A DNA stretch of 64,000 nucleotides from an uncultured Prevotellaceae bacterium (GTDB lineage Bacteria; Bacteroidota; Bacteroidia; Bacteroidales; Bacteroidaceae), in assembly GCA_902776195.1 (NCBI GenBank), contig CACYPF010000023.1:17189-81188 (forward strand). Direction: 5' to 3'. The notes beneath the pieces were generated by a model that worked only from the letters and a program-made list of their open reading frames with translations, did no database searches and was not told the origin of the DNA. The position numbers and the translations under genes were made by a program. Below are positions 47,301 to 56,983 of this stretch, one piece after another. How positions within the stretch are numbered: position 1 is the stretch's first letter; every line of letters starts with the position of its first letter.

Positions 47301-50151
47301 AGTTATTGTTTTTTAGTACGGGTAATGTAATGGTAAATTCCGTATATTGGTCTTTTTGGGATGTTACATGGATGTCGCCTCCATGGTTCTGGATAATCTC
47401 ACGGCTCAGATACAATCCTATACCTGAAGCCTCACCAGTCGGTTTCGTCGTGAAGAACGGATCGAAGATTTTGTCGATAATCGTGTTCTCGATACCGATG
47501 CCATTGTCATGGAAGGTAATAACATAATTATTCATATCCTGTCTTACCTTTATTTCTATAGCTGGAGCGAAATTCTCCCGTTCCGCTTTCTTTCCGATGG
47601 CATAGACGGAGTTGCCTAAAAGACTCATGAAAGTCATGCTTAACTGTTCGGCATTTCCTTTTATTGATATTGCTTCTAATGGACAGTCCAAGACGATTTT
47701 GACCTCGTGCTTCTGGATAATTTCAGAGAAATAGTCTTTGAGCATCTGCATATCCATACGCATTACCGGCATAAGATCCATAGGAACGATACCGCCCGTA
47801 CGGTCTTTCAGCATCTCCTCCATCGACTTCATCATCCTGGTAGTATTGGCACCATGCTCACTGACTTTCTCCAGATTCCCTTTCAGCATACCGAGAACGT
47901 CAATGGTGTCCTCATAGTTCTCTGGATCCAGATGCTCTTTTTCGTCTTCGATATTCGCTTTCACATCTTCCACCAGACCTTGGGAGAGCTTGGAGAAATT
48001 GTTGATATAGTTCAGAGGATTCAGAATACGGTCAATTAATCCTTGGGTGAGTTTACCTACGGTTGCCATTTTCTCCTGTCGTACCAGTTCATGCTGGGTC
48101 TCACTCAGTTCTGTCAGTGCCGTTTCCAGTCGCTTAGACTTCTCCTCAATCTCGTCTTTCTGCTTGACCACCTCGGCGGTACGCTCCTGAACGATATTCT
48201 CCAGCTGTATCTTGTCATTCCTGAGTTTTCTGATGCGCCATTGCACAGCGACATAGGATAACAAGACAAACAGGATGGCATATAATACGATCATATACCA
48301 GCTGAGATAGAAGGGTAGTTTTATCTCATAAGATAATCTGACAATTTCTGATACATGTCCAAAGGCATCACGTGCTTGAACCTCAAAGACGTAACTTCCA
48401 TAAGGTTGGTTGTTATACTCTGTATAGGTGTCGAAGTCCCATGAGCTCCATCTGCCACCGTTGACGCGATAACGGTATTGTGTTCGTAAGAGGAGTGAGG
48501 GGTAGTCCACGGAATAGCGTATGGCAATGTTACGCTCATCATCATTAAAGACCATGTGGGTGGGCAGTTCTCCAAAACCTCCCCATGCAACACTGTCATC
48601 ATTGATAATGACAGAGCGGATAAAAACTTCTTGTGCAACCTTAGTAGGGTCTTTCCGCGATATGTCCGCGACAATAACTCCATTTGCGCTGCCCAGCCAT
48701 AAATGATTACCATCATGCAAGATAGTACGGACATTATAGTCCATGAGTGGGGAGGCGATTTTTTCCCAATCGTTATTCTTCGAACCGTTTTCCAGGGCAT
48801 AAAGACTCTTTCCCTTGTTATTGGTCAACCACAATATGCCTTCCGAGTCAGTATACGAGAAGAGCGGGTAGGGGAAAGGTTTGGTGGCACTGGCTGGAAT
48901 GATAGTAGCCTTGTCCTGATACATCACGAGTGTGGAAATCTCGTCTTTGGTATGGCTGTCCTCCTTCATGGCAAATGTTCCATTCTCGTTATTCCATATT
49001 CTGCCATAAAGGTTTTGCATCCATACAATACCTTTTTTGTCTTTCAGGAATTTCGTGACACGCTCCGCCTCACACACTTTCACGGGTGCCTTGCCTGGCA
49101 CATGATGGAACACACCGTCCTGCTCTCCCGTGTAGAATCCGTTACCATCAGCCAGTATGGATGTCGTACTTGATGTAGTCAGTTGGTTGATGGTTCCGTT
49201 AGCTGCCACTTTATACACGCCATTGGAGGTTGCCGCTAACAGTCCCCCCTCATATTTGATCAGTTCCCAGCAGGCATAGTTCATCTTGTCTACCTGGACG
49301 AAAGAGTGCCCGTTGCGTCGGAATAGTCCGTTCAGCGTACCTGCATATATCTGTTCACCGATTTTCTCTAAAGAGAGCACTTCTCCACGCAGTCCTTGAT
49401 CTTGGCTGAAATGACTATAGGGTGATGGAAACTGTACGACGAAAAGCCCATTGTCAGTTGCTCCCCATAAAAGCCCATGTTTGTTATAAGCAAGACTGGC
49501 GATATTATCAGAGCATAATCCGTTCTCTTCTTTCAGCTGATAGAGAATATTACCGTTTTTGTTGAGGATGACGAGACCTTCGGACTCTGTAGCGACAGCT
49601 GTCATCCCGTTTCCGATTTCCTCTCTCCAGTTGACGGTGGCATTATTAATGACAGGCGTATAGTCATAGGGGATGGGAAGTACGTCGGCAGTCTGATAGA
49701 TTCTGTTTTGCTTGGCGGTATAGGTCTTACCGTTGCTGACCGCAAAAAAGATTTCCCCTCGGCTCTCCCAGATATCCTGGACCTCACCTTTGAACTCATG
49801 CTGCTCATCCTGACTCTTCAGTTCCGGGATACCGTTTTTGTCGGCTCTCACATACCCGAAGAAATTATAGCCGCCCGCCCAGACCTTGCCTTTGGAGTCT
49901 TTTAACAAGACGGTGACACGGGTAAGGGCTGGGGTATATAACAGATTCCATTTGGAATTGTCGTAATAGAGAAGTCCTTCGAAATTGGCAACATAGAGGA
50001 TGCCTTCATTGTCAAACTCTATGTCAAAGTTCTGATTATGAGCCTTGTAGGTGGAGGCATTGATATTTTGGAAAAATGGAATACCTTGTGCACCTGCTCC
50101 TAACAGGATACTGGTAAGAAAGAGCCATGTCAAGAGTGTCCGCTTGTTCAT
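47284..50151 (-). CDS. Two-component-regulator-propeller sensor with degenerate H box
   Basis: A 955-residue membrane sensor: signal peptide (LLGAGAQG), a periplasmic Reg_prop/beta-propeller region to about 540, a Y_Y_Y domain (YRYRVNGGRWSSW), a membrane helix near 620, a coiled coil, a dimerisation domain and HATPase (DNGIGIENTI, GEASGIGLYLS). The H box reads LIDRILNPLNYI: aspartate 707 stands where the phospho-histidine would be, in line with AHEIQNPLNF of the next gene. It probably does not autophosphorylate there and may act with the soluble kinase. It overlaps both neighbours. Confidence 0.85.
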   Translation of the reverse strand: MNKRTLLTWLFLTSILLGAGAQGIPFFQNINASTYKAHNQNFDIEFDNEGILYVANFEGLLYYDNSKWNLLYTPALTRVTVLLKDSKGKVWAGGYNFFGYVRADKNGIPELKSQDEQHEFKGEVQDIWESRGEIFFAVSNGKTYTAKQNRIYQTADVLPIPYDYTPVINNATVNWREEIGNGMTAVATESEGLVILNKNGNILYQLKEENGLCSDNIASLAYNKHGLLWGATDNGLFVVQFPSPYSHFSQDQGLRGEVLSLEKIGEQIYAGTLNGLFRRNGHSFVQVDKMNYACWELIKYEGGLLAATSNGVYKVAANGTINQLTTSSTTSILADGNGFYTGEQDGVFHHVPGKAPVKVCEAERVTKFLKDKKGIVWMQNLYGRIWNNENGTFAMKEDSHTKDEISTLVMYQDKATIIPASATKPFPYPLFSYTDSEGILWLTNNKGKSLYALENGSKNNDWEKIASPLMDYNVRTILHDGNHLWLGSANGVIVADISRKDPTKVAQEVFIRSVIINDDSVAWGGFGELPTHMVFNDDERNIAIRYSVDYPSLLLRTQYRYRVNGGRWSSWDFDTYTEYNNQPYGSYVFEVQARDAFGHVSEIVRLSYEIKLPFYLSWYMIVLYAILFVLLSYVAVQWRIRKLRNDKIQLENIVQERTAEVVKQKDEIEEKSKRLETALTELSETQHELVRQEKMATVGKLTQGLIDRILNPLNYINNFSKLSQGLVEDVKANIEDEKEHLDPENYEDTIDVLGMLKGNLEKVSEHGANTTRMMKSMEEMLKDRTGGIVPMDLMPVMRMDMQMLKDYFSEIIQKHEVKIVLDCPLEAISIKGNAEQLSMTFMSLLGNSVYAIGKKAERENFAPAIEIKVRQDMNNYVITFHDNGIGIENTIIDKIFDPFFTTKPTGEASGIGLYLSREIIQNHGGDIHVTSQKDQYTEFTITLPVLKNNNYGQKD

Positions 50152-51719
50152 CGTTTTGCCTCCTTTCCGATAAATGTCTCATAAGGAATGTTCTTGCCGA
50201 TATAGTAGTTCCATTCCTCATGGGTTAGGTTGCGCTTAAGGTTTGCCTTTACTCTCTTAGCCATCTCTGCCACGTCAATCATCGTCTCTGACAGGTTTCC
50301 ATTCTGGTCACCCGTCCATACAAATTTCTTTGTTAAGTCAAAGCTAAGACTGATAATCCACTGTCGGGAATTGATGATATTGATTGGCTCGATTTTCTCG
50401 CTCGAAATATTCCAATACTTGACGGTGCCGTCGTAACTGGATGAATATAAGCGGGTCCTGTCGTAATTGACTCTTGATACACGGGAGTTATGCCCTACCA
50501 GTTTATGCATCTTGCCGGAAGGCTCAAAGTAGTAAATGGTTCCGTCATACATTCCAAAAGCCTGTTGCTTTGTTTGAGAATTGTAGTTGTATGACATCAC
50601 ACGGCCTTTGAAAGGCAGGGGTTGTTTGACAGCTTTGGAGATGTCCTTATTGATCAGGTACATGTTTCCTGACTGGTCGAAGAGGACAATCTGTCCGTTC
50701 TTCCATCCTGCGATGGATGTCTTGAAACCCAGAGGAAGTGTCCTGATTGGTCTGAGGGTGAGGGCATCAATGATATGGATACTCTGCTCAGCTGTTACAA
50801 TGATCTCCCCTTCTTTGATGGTGAAAATTCGGAAGGGATGAATGGCACCATCGATATTCACGACATGTACCTTGCCATTCTCCTTGCTGACGACCAAATG
50901 ACCAGTGTGACTGACCGCATAGAAAGTCCGGTCATTATTAATATAGATGTCCCGGAAGTCTAAATTATTGTTACTGTATACCGTATTGGTTTTCAAATTG
51001 TCATTGACCTTCGTATGACGCATAATCTCGCCATAAGTACTGATACTCATAAAACTCGTTGACCCTGGTATAATAAGTGTCTTCATGATGGAGCCATTGG
51101 CTATGGACCATCTGCGCTGAGAACCGCTGGTCAAAGTCATTGCCTCATAGACGGAAGGGTGGTACACGTCTCCATGATAGCGATGGGTGAATGTGTAGGA
51201 AGCATACGCGAGGAGGGCTGCCAGCTGCTTATTGCCTGTCCGTTGCTGAGTAATCGCCACGTTGCCGATACTACGAGCCATGGCGATATAGCTCAGTGTG
51301 TCTGCCACCCGCTTGGAGTGTTCCGCCTGGAACCGTTCTTTCTCCGCAATGACACGTTGTCCTTGAGCTACTTCTGAAGCCTCTAAAGCCCTTCTCTCTG
51401 CCTCTTGGGCGTTCTGCCGCTCTTTTTCAGCATGCAGTCTCATCTCATTGGCAATACGACTCTGTTGCTCTGCCTCTTCACGTTGCTCATCACTGATGAT
51501 GCGCTGTTGGTTGGCTATCTCCTCCATCTGTGCATTGACACTCTGCATAACAGCGGACTGCTTCTCCTGTACGGAGAGCTTTGCCAACTGACTTTCCAGT
51601 TCCCTGACCTTCACCTGCTCCTTGGAATATCGTTCATGCATCTCCCATGCCGTGTATCCAATAGCAAAAAGAGCCAGTGCTACGATGGCGAGGCTGATGA
51701 GTCTTAGAATCTTTTTCAT
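50148..51719 (-). CDS. Membrane-anchored coiled-coil/WD40-like propeller protein
   Basis: A 523-residue protein with an N-terminal membrane helix (8-24), a long Glu/Gln/Arg-rich coiled coil (about 30-140), a helical segment (TGNKQLAALLAYASYTF) and a C-terminal WD40-like propeller (repeats such as VGHNSRVSRVNYDRTRLYSS and YSSSYDGTVKYWN). Proteins of this shape serve as scaffolds. It overlaps the phosphatase upstream and the sensor downstream by 4 nt each, which implies that it works with them, perhaps linking sensor and phosphatase at the membrane (inference). Confidence 0.8.
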   Translation of the reverse strand: MKKILRLISLAIVALALFAIGYTAWEMHERYSKEQVKVRELESQLAKLSVQEKQSAVMQSVNAQMEEIANQQRIISDEQREEAEQQSRIANEMRLHAEKERQNAQEAERRALEASEVAQGQRVIAEKERFQAEHSKRVADTLSYIAMARSIGNVAITQQRTGNKQLAALLAYASYTFTHRYHGDVYHPSVYEAMTLTSGSQRRWSIANGSIMKTLIIPGSTSFMSISTYGEIMRHTKVNDNLKTNTVYSNNNLDFRDIYINNDRTFYAVSHTGHLVVSKENGKVHVVNIDGAIHPFRIFTIKEGEIIVTAEQSIHIIDALTLRPIRTLPLGFKTSIAGWKNGQIVLFDQSGNMYLINKDISKAVKQPLPFKGRVMSYNYNSQTKQQAFGMYDGTIYYFEPSGKMHKLVGHNSRVSRVNYDRTRLYSSSYDGTVKYWNISSEKIEPINIINSRQWIISLSFDLTKKFVWTGDQNGNLSETMIDVAEMAKRVKANLKRNLTHEEWNYYIGKNIPYETFIGKEAKR

Positions 51720-52885
51720 GCTTTGCGTTTCAATGCCATGATCGTGATATCGTCACTCTGTTCGGCACCGTCGGTAAACTTTCGTATGTCTTCCAACTGA
51801 CCGTCAATCACCTCGCGGCAGTCCTTGCCGTTCAGTTCACCCAGTATCTTCTCCATACGTGGCTCTCCGTATTCCTCAAAGTCGCGGTTGAAGGCTTCGT
51901 TAACGCCATCAGTGTACATCACCAGTGTATCGCCGACTTCCAATTGTGTGCGGTCGCTCTCGTAAGCCATACCTTCCATGATACCGACAATGCAATTAGT
52001 ACTGGTAGGCATCTGCTCTACGCTGCCGTTAGCCCGCAGGATGTAGGGGGAGTTGTGTCCGGCATTACAGTATTCCAGCTCACCGGTATCGATATGGTAG
52101 ATACCATAGAAAACAGTTACAAACATGCTGTTCACAGACTCTGAACTTAGCAGGTTATTCGACTTGGTGATGGCTTGGGCAATGGGATAGTCCTGTAAGC
52201 CCACCGTGCGGATCAGTGTCCTGCTGACAGCCATGAAGATGGCAGCGGGAACGCCTTTGCCACTCACATCCGCTATCACCACGCCGATGCGGTTCTTGTC
52301 AATACGGAAGAAGTCGTAGAAGTCGCCTCCCACGTCCTTTGCGGGCACCATCAGTGCCGCCAGGTCAATCTCCTTCTCATTTTCAGGGAAGGGAGGAAAG
52401 ATACGTGGCAGGATAGCCTGTTGTATCTCATGGGCAACGGCGAGGTCAGTTTTCAGCAACTCCAGCTGTGAGTGCTCTGCCTGTGACTTCTTGATATAGT
52501 TGATTTGATCGATAGCTTTTTCTATCGTTACACTCAGATCATCCAAGTCAATGGGCTTCGTGGCAAAGTCGAAAGCACCGTTGTTCATGGCGGAACGGAT
52601 ATTTCCCATATCACCGTATGCCGATACCATGATACATTTCATGGCAGGGTTGTGCATCTCGTTAATCTTTGTGAGCAGTGTCAGGCCATCCATCTCAGGC
52701 ATGTTTATATCGGAGAGAATAATGTTGATGTCTTTCTCCCTCAGGAGGACGGTCAGTGCCTCCAAACCGTTATGGGCAAAGAAGAACTCGTACTCACCCT
52801 TGCGGATCTTACGTCTAAAATATTGTGTTAACAGGAGTTCGAGGTCCATCTCGTCATCCACACTGAGAATCTTTACTGGTGTCAT
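51716..52885 (-). CDS. Receiver-PP2C (SpoIIE/RsbU-type) phosphatase
   Basis: A 389-residue protein: receiver domain 1-125 with phospho-acceptor D59 in LSDINMPEMDG, a linker helix, and a SpoIIE-type PP2C serine/threonine phosphatase with metal-site motifs GGDFYDFF, IADVSGKGVPAA and YTDGVNEAF. Such proteins usually dephosphorylate an anti-sigma-factor antagonist once the receiver is phosphorylated, but no STAS or anti-sigma kinase gene is in this operon. It is the first gene of five and has its own promoter, divergent from the ATP-grasp-like gene. Confidence 0.92.
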   Translation of the reverse strand: MTPVKILSVDDEMDLELLLTQYFRRKIRKGEYEFFFAHNGLEALTVLLREKDINIILSDINMPEMDGLTLLTKINEMHNPAMKCIMVSAYGDMGNIRSAMNNGAFDFATKPIDLDDLSVTIEKAIDQINYIKKSQAEHSQLELLKTDLAVAHEIQQAILPRIFPPFPENEKEIDLAALMVPAKDVGGDFYDFFRIDKNRIGVVIADVSGKGVPAAIFMAVSRTLIRTVGLQDYPIAQAITKSNNLLSSESVNSMFVTVFYGIYHIDTGELEYCNAGHNSPYILRANGSVEQMPTSTNCIVGIMEGMAYESDRTQLEVGDTLVMYTDGVNEAFNRDFEEYGEPRMEKILGELNGKDCREVIDGQLEDIRKFTDGAEQSDDITIMALKRKA

Positions 52886-52913
52886 GTTTAGTATAATATA
52901 ATTAATATTGTGG

Positions 52914-52945
52914 CAAAATTACTTATATTTTTTTAATTACGCAAA
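52914..52945 (-). promoter_or_regulatory. Promoter of the five-gene signalling operon
   Basis: TTTG (52942-52945), 20 bp, TAATTTTG (52914-52921) on the minus strand, 28 nt before the phosphatase start. It lies back to back with the promoter at 52966. Confidence 0.65.
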
Positions 52946-52965
52946 TAAATTGCGAATAAAATGCG

Positions 52966-52973
52966 TATCTTTG
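52966..52973 (+). promoter_or_regulatory. -7 box of the ATP-grasp-like gene
   Basis: TATCTTTG ends 8 nt before the ATG at 52982, which favours that start and a leaderless mRNA; the ATG at 52961 would precede the promoter. Confidence 0.7.
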
Positions 52974-52981
52974 CATGCGAA

Positions 52982-54049
52982 ATGGCAAAACTACACATAT
53001 TCAATCCTGAGCACGATATTGCTTTGGCAAGCAATCTGTCTAATTTCACCGCTCCTCATGCCGGCAGACAACTGCGGGCGGACCTGGGCTTCCTTCCTGC
53101 TCTGTGGGCAGACGAGGGTGACGTGGTATTGGTGGAGAACGTGGAATATGCTGCTAAAACGTGGGAAAGACTAAGGAGACGCATCGCTCCGTGGTGTGGC
53201 ACGACTTATTCCATTGAGCGGAATGCTCTATTCCATGGGGCTGAACAGCTTGTGTCATGGGATGGGGCAAACGGTATCTCGGTATGGGGCTGGGACAAAG
53301 CCGTCAGGCGAGAGTTGGAAAGGGCAGGAGCTCCTCTCTCTCTGCTTCCTTCTGGCAGTCAGTTGGAGTTCATCCGTACCTTGTCGCACCGGCAGACGGC
53401 AGCACAGTTGTTGTCACTTCTCCGCATTAACGGAACCGTCGGTGAGGCAGTGCTGTGTGAGTCGTTAGAGACGGTAGAGCGGCAGTTGGGACTTCATTCC
53501 CGGCTGGTGTTGAAGGCACCCTGGAGTTCCAGTGGCAGGGGAATCCGTTTCATCGATGGTGAACTGAACGATTATCATCGTGGCTGGCTGCATAACCTGT
53601 TGGCAAAGCAAGGTGGTGTGATGGCAGAGCCCTACTATGAAAAAGTAAAAGATTTTGGTATGGAGTTTGAGTCCACCGAGAGTGGAATCCGTTATTTGGG
53701 ACTCTCTCTCTTTCATACCTCCAATGGAGCCTATACAGGAAATGTGCTGGCTACGGAGAATGTTAAGCGGGAAATGATAAGTCGCTATATACCAGTCTAT
53801 TTATTTGATGAAGTAAAAGAAAAGATTTGTGCTATCTCTCTTCTCAATGGCTATGTGGGACCTTTCGGCATAGACATGATGATTGTCCGTAATAATACCC
53901 AACTCTTACTGCATCCGTGTGTTGAGATAAATCTAAGACGCACGATGGGACATGTGGCTCTTCATCTGTCACCTTCAGACGATGATATACGAATGGTGAT
54001 GCGCATCGATTATGAAGACAAATATAAACTAAGAATACGCAAACTATGA
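52982..54049 (+). CDS. ATP-grasp-like protein of unknown function
   Basis: A 355-residue cytoplasmic protein starting MAKLHIFNPEHDIALASN. KAPWSSSGRGIRFI resembles the glycine-rich ATP-grasp loop, GVMAEPYYEKVKDFGMEFES the following strands, and EINLRRTMGHVA the metal-binding C-terminal part, so an ATP-dependent ligase is likely. I do not know its substrate. The start follows from the promoter position. The ATG of the GH43 gene overlaps its stop codon (ATGA), although the two products seem unrelated. Confidence 0.65.
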   Translation: MAKLHIFNPEHDIALASNLSNFTAPHAGRQLRADLGFLPALWADEGDVVLVENVEYAAKTWERLRRRIAPWCGTTYSIERNALFHGAEQLVSWDGANGISVWGWDKAVRRELERAGAPLSLLPSGSQLEFIRTLSHRQTAAQLLSLLRINGTVGEAVLCESLETVERQLGLHSRLVLKAPWSSSGRGIRFIDGELNDYHRGWLHNLLAKQGGVMAEPYYEKVKDFGMEFESTESGIRYLGLSLFHTSNGAYTGNVLATENVKREMISRYIPVYLFDEVKEKICAISLLNGYVGPFGIDMMIVRNNTQLLLHPCVEINLRRTMGHVALHLSPSDDDIRMVMRIDYEDKYKLRIRKL

Positions 54050-55746
54050 GAAAGACTTTTCTGACATTGCTGTCAGTTGTCGCCATGACCATGAGCGCTC
54101 AGTATAAGTCGCAAGTGTGGTCTCCTGACAATGGTGACGGTACATTTACCAACCCTGTGATTAATGCCGACTACTCGGACCCTGATGTCTGTGTGGGAGC
54201 CAGTGGTGAGGATTTTTACCTGACCGCCTCCTCTTTCAACTGCATCCCAGGGCTGCCGATCCTGCACTCCAAGGACTTGGTCAACTGGGAGATTATCAAT
54301 TACGCCATTGAGGCGCTGCCACCACTGGAGCGTTATAACATCCCTCAGCATGGCAATGGCGTGTGGGCACCGTCTATCCGTTATAATGAGTATAACCAGA
54401 CCTATTATATTTATTGGGGTGACCCCGACCTGGGTGTCTTTGTCGTTACGGCAAAGGATCCTGCCGGTAAATGGTCTGCCCCCAAATGTATCATCGAAGG
54501 GAAGGGAATGATCGACACGACTCCGTTGTGGGACGAGGATGGTCGTTGCTATCTGGTGAATGGATGGGCGAATTCCCGTTGTCAGTTCAACTCCGTCCTG
54601 ACCGTCCGTGAGATGTCCGCCGATGGTATGCAACAGATTGGTAATCCTGTTATCGTATTTGACGGCAACGGTACACCCAACCGCACCGCAGAGGGACCGA
54701 AGTTCTACAAGCGTGAGGGGTGGTACTGGATCATGTGTCCTGCGGGTGGTGTCCCTGTCGGTCATCAGCTCGCCATGCGTTCCAAGTCACCCTACGGTCC
54801 CTACGAGTGGAAGGTGGTGCTTGACCAGGGTAAGACGGATGTCAACGGTCCTCACCAGGGCGGCTGGGTACATCTGAAGAGTGGGGAAGACTGGTTCCTG
54901 CATTTCCAAGACAAGGAAGCATACGGTCGTGTGGTATGGTTGGAGCCTGTGACTTGGAAAGACAACTGGCCCGCCATGGGACAGCACATCAAGGATTACT
55001 GCGGTGAGCCCGTCATGACCTATAAGAAGCCGAACGTGGGTAAGACTTACCCTGTGCAGAACCCGGTGGAGAGTGACGAGTTCAACACGACGACGTTAGG
55101 AAAACAGTGGCAGTGGCATGCCAACTACCAGCAGACCTTCGGCATGCCTACGCCTTATGGCGTCTTCCGCTTGTTCTGCCATAAGCAGAGTGTCGGCTTC
55201 AAGAATCTCTGGGAGGCTGGCAACCTGTTGTTGCAGAAGACCCCTGCCGACAATTTCACAGCGACGACGAAACTGCGTGTGTCTGCGAAGGACGAGGGAC
55301 AGTATGGCGGTATCATCGTGATGGGTATGGACTATTCCTCCTTGGTGGTCCGCCGTGTCGGTGACCAGTTTGAGTTGCAGCAGATTACCTGTAAGAGTGC
55401 TGACAAAGGAAAACCGGAGACCATTAAGATTCTTGCCACTTTGAAGCCTACTGCTGTTGATAAGGTTGACTATCAGCCTGCTATCCATTGTGACATATTC
55501 CTCCGCCTGCAAGTCAGTTATATCGGTGGGAAGAACAGTGACGGTACCAACAAGCATGAGGCTGCCGTCCGTTTCGCATGGTCAAAGGACGGTAAGAAAT
55601 TTAAAGAGGTGGGTGATGCCTTCACGATGCGTCAGGGCAAGTGGATCGGTGCCAAAATCGGTCTGATGGCTGCTGAGCCTGCTGGGAAGAAAGTGCGTGG
55701 ATGGGTGGATGCCGATTGGTTCCGCATCACCGCAAATAAGGATTAA
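54046..55746 (+). CDS. Secreted GH43-family glycosidase (xylosidase/arabinofuranosidase type)
   Basis: A 566-residue protein with signal peptide 1-18. The five-bladed GH43 domain spans about 25-320: NADYSDPDVC holds the general base Asp, DTTPLWDEDG the pKa-modulating Asp, and RTAEGPKFYKR the general acid Glu. A C-terminal beta-sandwich (about 345-560) is typical of the xylosidase-type subfamilies. It should trim xylose or arabinose from plant polysaccharide side chains. No other carbohydrate-degradation genes adjoin it. Its last 20 nt overlap the MBL hydrolase gene antisense. Confidence 0.9.
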   Translation: MRKTFLTLLSVVAMTMSAQYKSQVWSPDNGDGTFTNPVINADYSDPDVCVGASGEDFYLTASSFNCIPGLPILHSKDLVNWEIINYAIEALPPLERYNIPQHGNGVWAPSIRYNEYNQTYYIYWGDPDLGVFVVTAKDPAGKWSAPKCIIEGKGMIDTTPLWDEDGRCYLVNGWANSRCQFNSVLTVREMSADGMQQIGNPVIVFDGNGTPNRTAEGPKFYKREGWYWIMCPAGGVPVGHQLAMRSKSPYGPYEWKVVLDQGKTDVNGPHQGGWVHLKSGEDWFLHFQDKEAYGRVVWLEPVTWKDNWPAMGQHIKDYCGEPVMTYKKPNVGKTYPVQNPVESDEFNTTTLGKQWQWHANYQQTFGMPTPYGVFRLFCHKQSVGFKNLWEAGNLLLQKTPADNFTATTKLRVSAKDEGQYGGIIVMGMDYSSLVVRRVGDQFELQQITCKSADKGKPETIKILATLKPTAVDKVDYQPAIHCDIFLRLQVSYIGGKNSDGTNKHEAAVRFAWSKDGKKFKEVGDAFTMRQGKWIGAKIGLMAAEPAGKKVRGWVDADWFRITANKD

Positions 55747-56368
55747 ACTGCCGCTCGTCGGCAATGGTGGTCTGCGGACCGTGTCCGCAAAGGACCTGAG
55801 TATCGGCGGGGAGTTTTGCAAGTTGTTGCAGACTCTCCGCCATTTCTTGCCAACTGCCTCCCTCAAAGTCGGTACGTCCGATACTCATGCGGAAGAGGGT
55901 GTCACCGGTGAAGGCGACATGCTCGTCCTCACAGTAATAGACACATCCGCCAGGGGTGTGCCCAGGGGTATGCAGGATGTCGAAATGATGGGTGCCGAAA
56001 TGAATCTGCTCACCTTCTGCGAAGTAATGTCCGACAGGTGCTTCCTCCTCGTTCAGCTCAAAACCGAACAGGTCTGCTGCTTGTTTCCCTAAGTGGGCAA
56101 TCAGGAAATCGTCCTCAGCCCGTGCCTTGACCTTGAGTCCGAACTCGTCATAGAGGGCGATATTCCCCCAGTTATGGTCTAAGTGCCCATGGGTAGCCAG
56201 CAGATGGACGGGTTTGAGTCCCTCGTCTTTTATATAATGGATGATGGCACTACGCTCCTCCGGGTATTGTGCCCCACAGTCGATGATGACACACTCCTTT
56301 GTCTCGTCACTCACCACGTAGCAGTTTTCCTGCAACATGTTACACATGATTCGCTTGATAGTCAGCAT
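55727..56368 (-). CDS. MBL-fold metallohydrolase (glyoxalase II-like)
   Basis: A 213-residue metallo-beta-lactamase-fold protein with THGHLDHNWGN as the zinc-binding HxHxDH motif, HTPGHTPGGC and FTGDTLFRMSIGRTDF as the other ligands. It belongs to the short glyoxalase II/YcbL-like group that hydrolyses thioesters. The start at 56368 overlaps the rsmG stop by 7 nt, and the longer frame to 56401 is not needed. It is probably co-transcribed with rsmG. Confidence 0.88.
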   Translation of the reverse strand: MLTIKRIMCNMLQENCYVVSDETKECVIIDCGAQYPEERSAIIHYIKDEGLKPVHLLATHGHLDHNWGNIALYDEFGLKVKARAEDDFLIAHLGKQAADLFGFELNEEEAPVGHYFAEGEQIHFGTHHFDILHTPGHTPGGCVYYCEDEHVAFTGDTLFRMSIGRTDFEGGSWQEMAESLQQLAKLPADTQVLCGHGPQTTIADERQFNPYLR

Positions 56369-56982
56369 GGCAGATAGATGATGTTTTTCTCCTGAAACCA
56401 TTCCTCGTCGAAGAACTGGCTGATGTCGTTGATCTCTATGATATTCCTGAAAGGACGTGTCTCCTCTTGCAAGTCACCGCCTTTCAGACAGATAATACCG
56501 TTAGGCAGGGCGTTACGCTGCTCTTTCGCGATGTTCTTCTTGACAATCTTATAGAGGTCGGGCAGGGGCATCACGGCACGGCTCACGATAAAGTCATACT
56601 GTCCTTTCTCCTCCTCGCCACGGATGTGCTCGGGATGGCAGTTCTTGAGTCCTATGGCATGACAAACCTCCTGTGCCACCCGAATCTTCTTACCTGTTCC
56701 GTCAATCAGTTTGAAATCACAGTCAGGGAAAAGGATAGCGAGGGGAATACCCGGAAAACCGCCTCCTGTGCCGAAGTCCAGGATCTTCGTGCCGGCTTGG
56801 AAACGGATGATCTTCGCGATCGCCATCGAGTGCAGCACGTGATGCTCGTAAAGATTGTCGATGTCCTTACGGGAGATGACGTTGATCTTCGTGTTCCAGT
56901 CACGATAGAGGGAATCTAAGGCTTCCAACTGTCTCCGTTGCTCACCTGTCAGTTCCGGGAAATATTTCAGGATCTCTTCCAT
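56362..56982 (-). CDS. rsmG: 16S rRNA (guanine-527 N7) methyltransferase
   Basis: A 206-residue AdoMet methyltransferase of the RsmG/GidB family that methylates G527 of 16S rRNA. ILDFGTGGGFPGIPLAI is the cofactor-binding motif and YDFIVSRAVMPL the motif IV region; the C-terminal KGGDLQEE fits the family. It is 1 nt after the DUF3298 gene and overlaps the MBL gene, forming a three-gene operon. Confidence 0.96.
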   Translation of the reverse strand: MEEILKYFPELTGEQRRQLEALDSLYRDWNTKINVISRKDIDNLYEHHVLHSMAIAKIIRFQAGTKILDFGTGGGFPGIPLAILFPDCDFKLIDGTGKKIRVAQEVCHAIGLKNCHPEHIRGEEEKGQYDFIVSRAVMPLPDLYKIVKKNIAKEQRNALPNGIICLKGGDLQEETRPFRNIIEINDISQFFDEEWFQEKNIIYLPC

Positions 56983-56983
56983 C

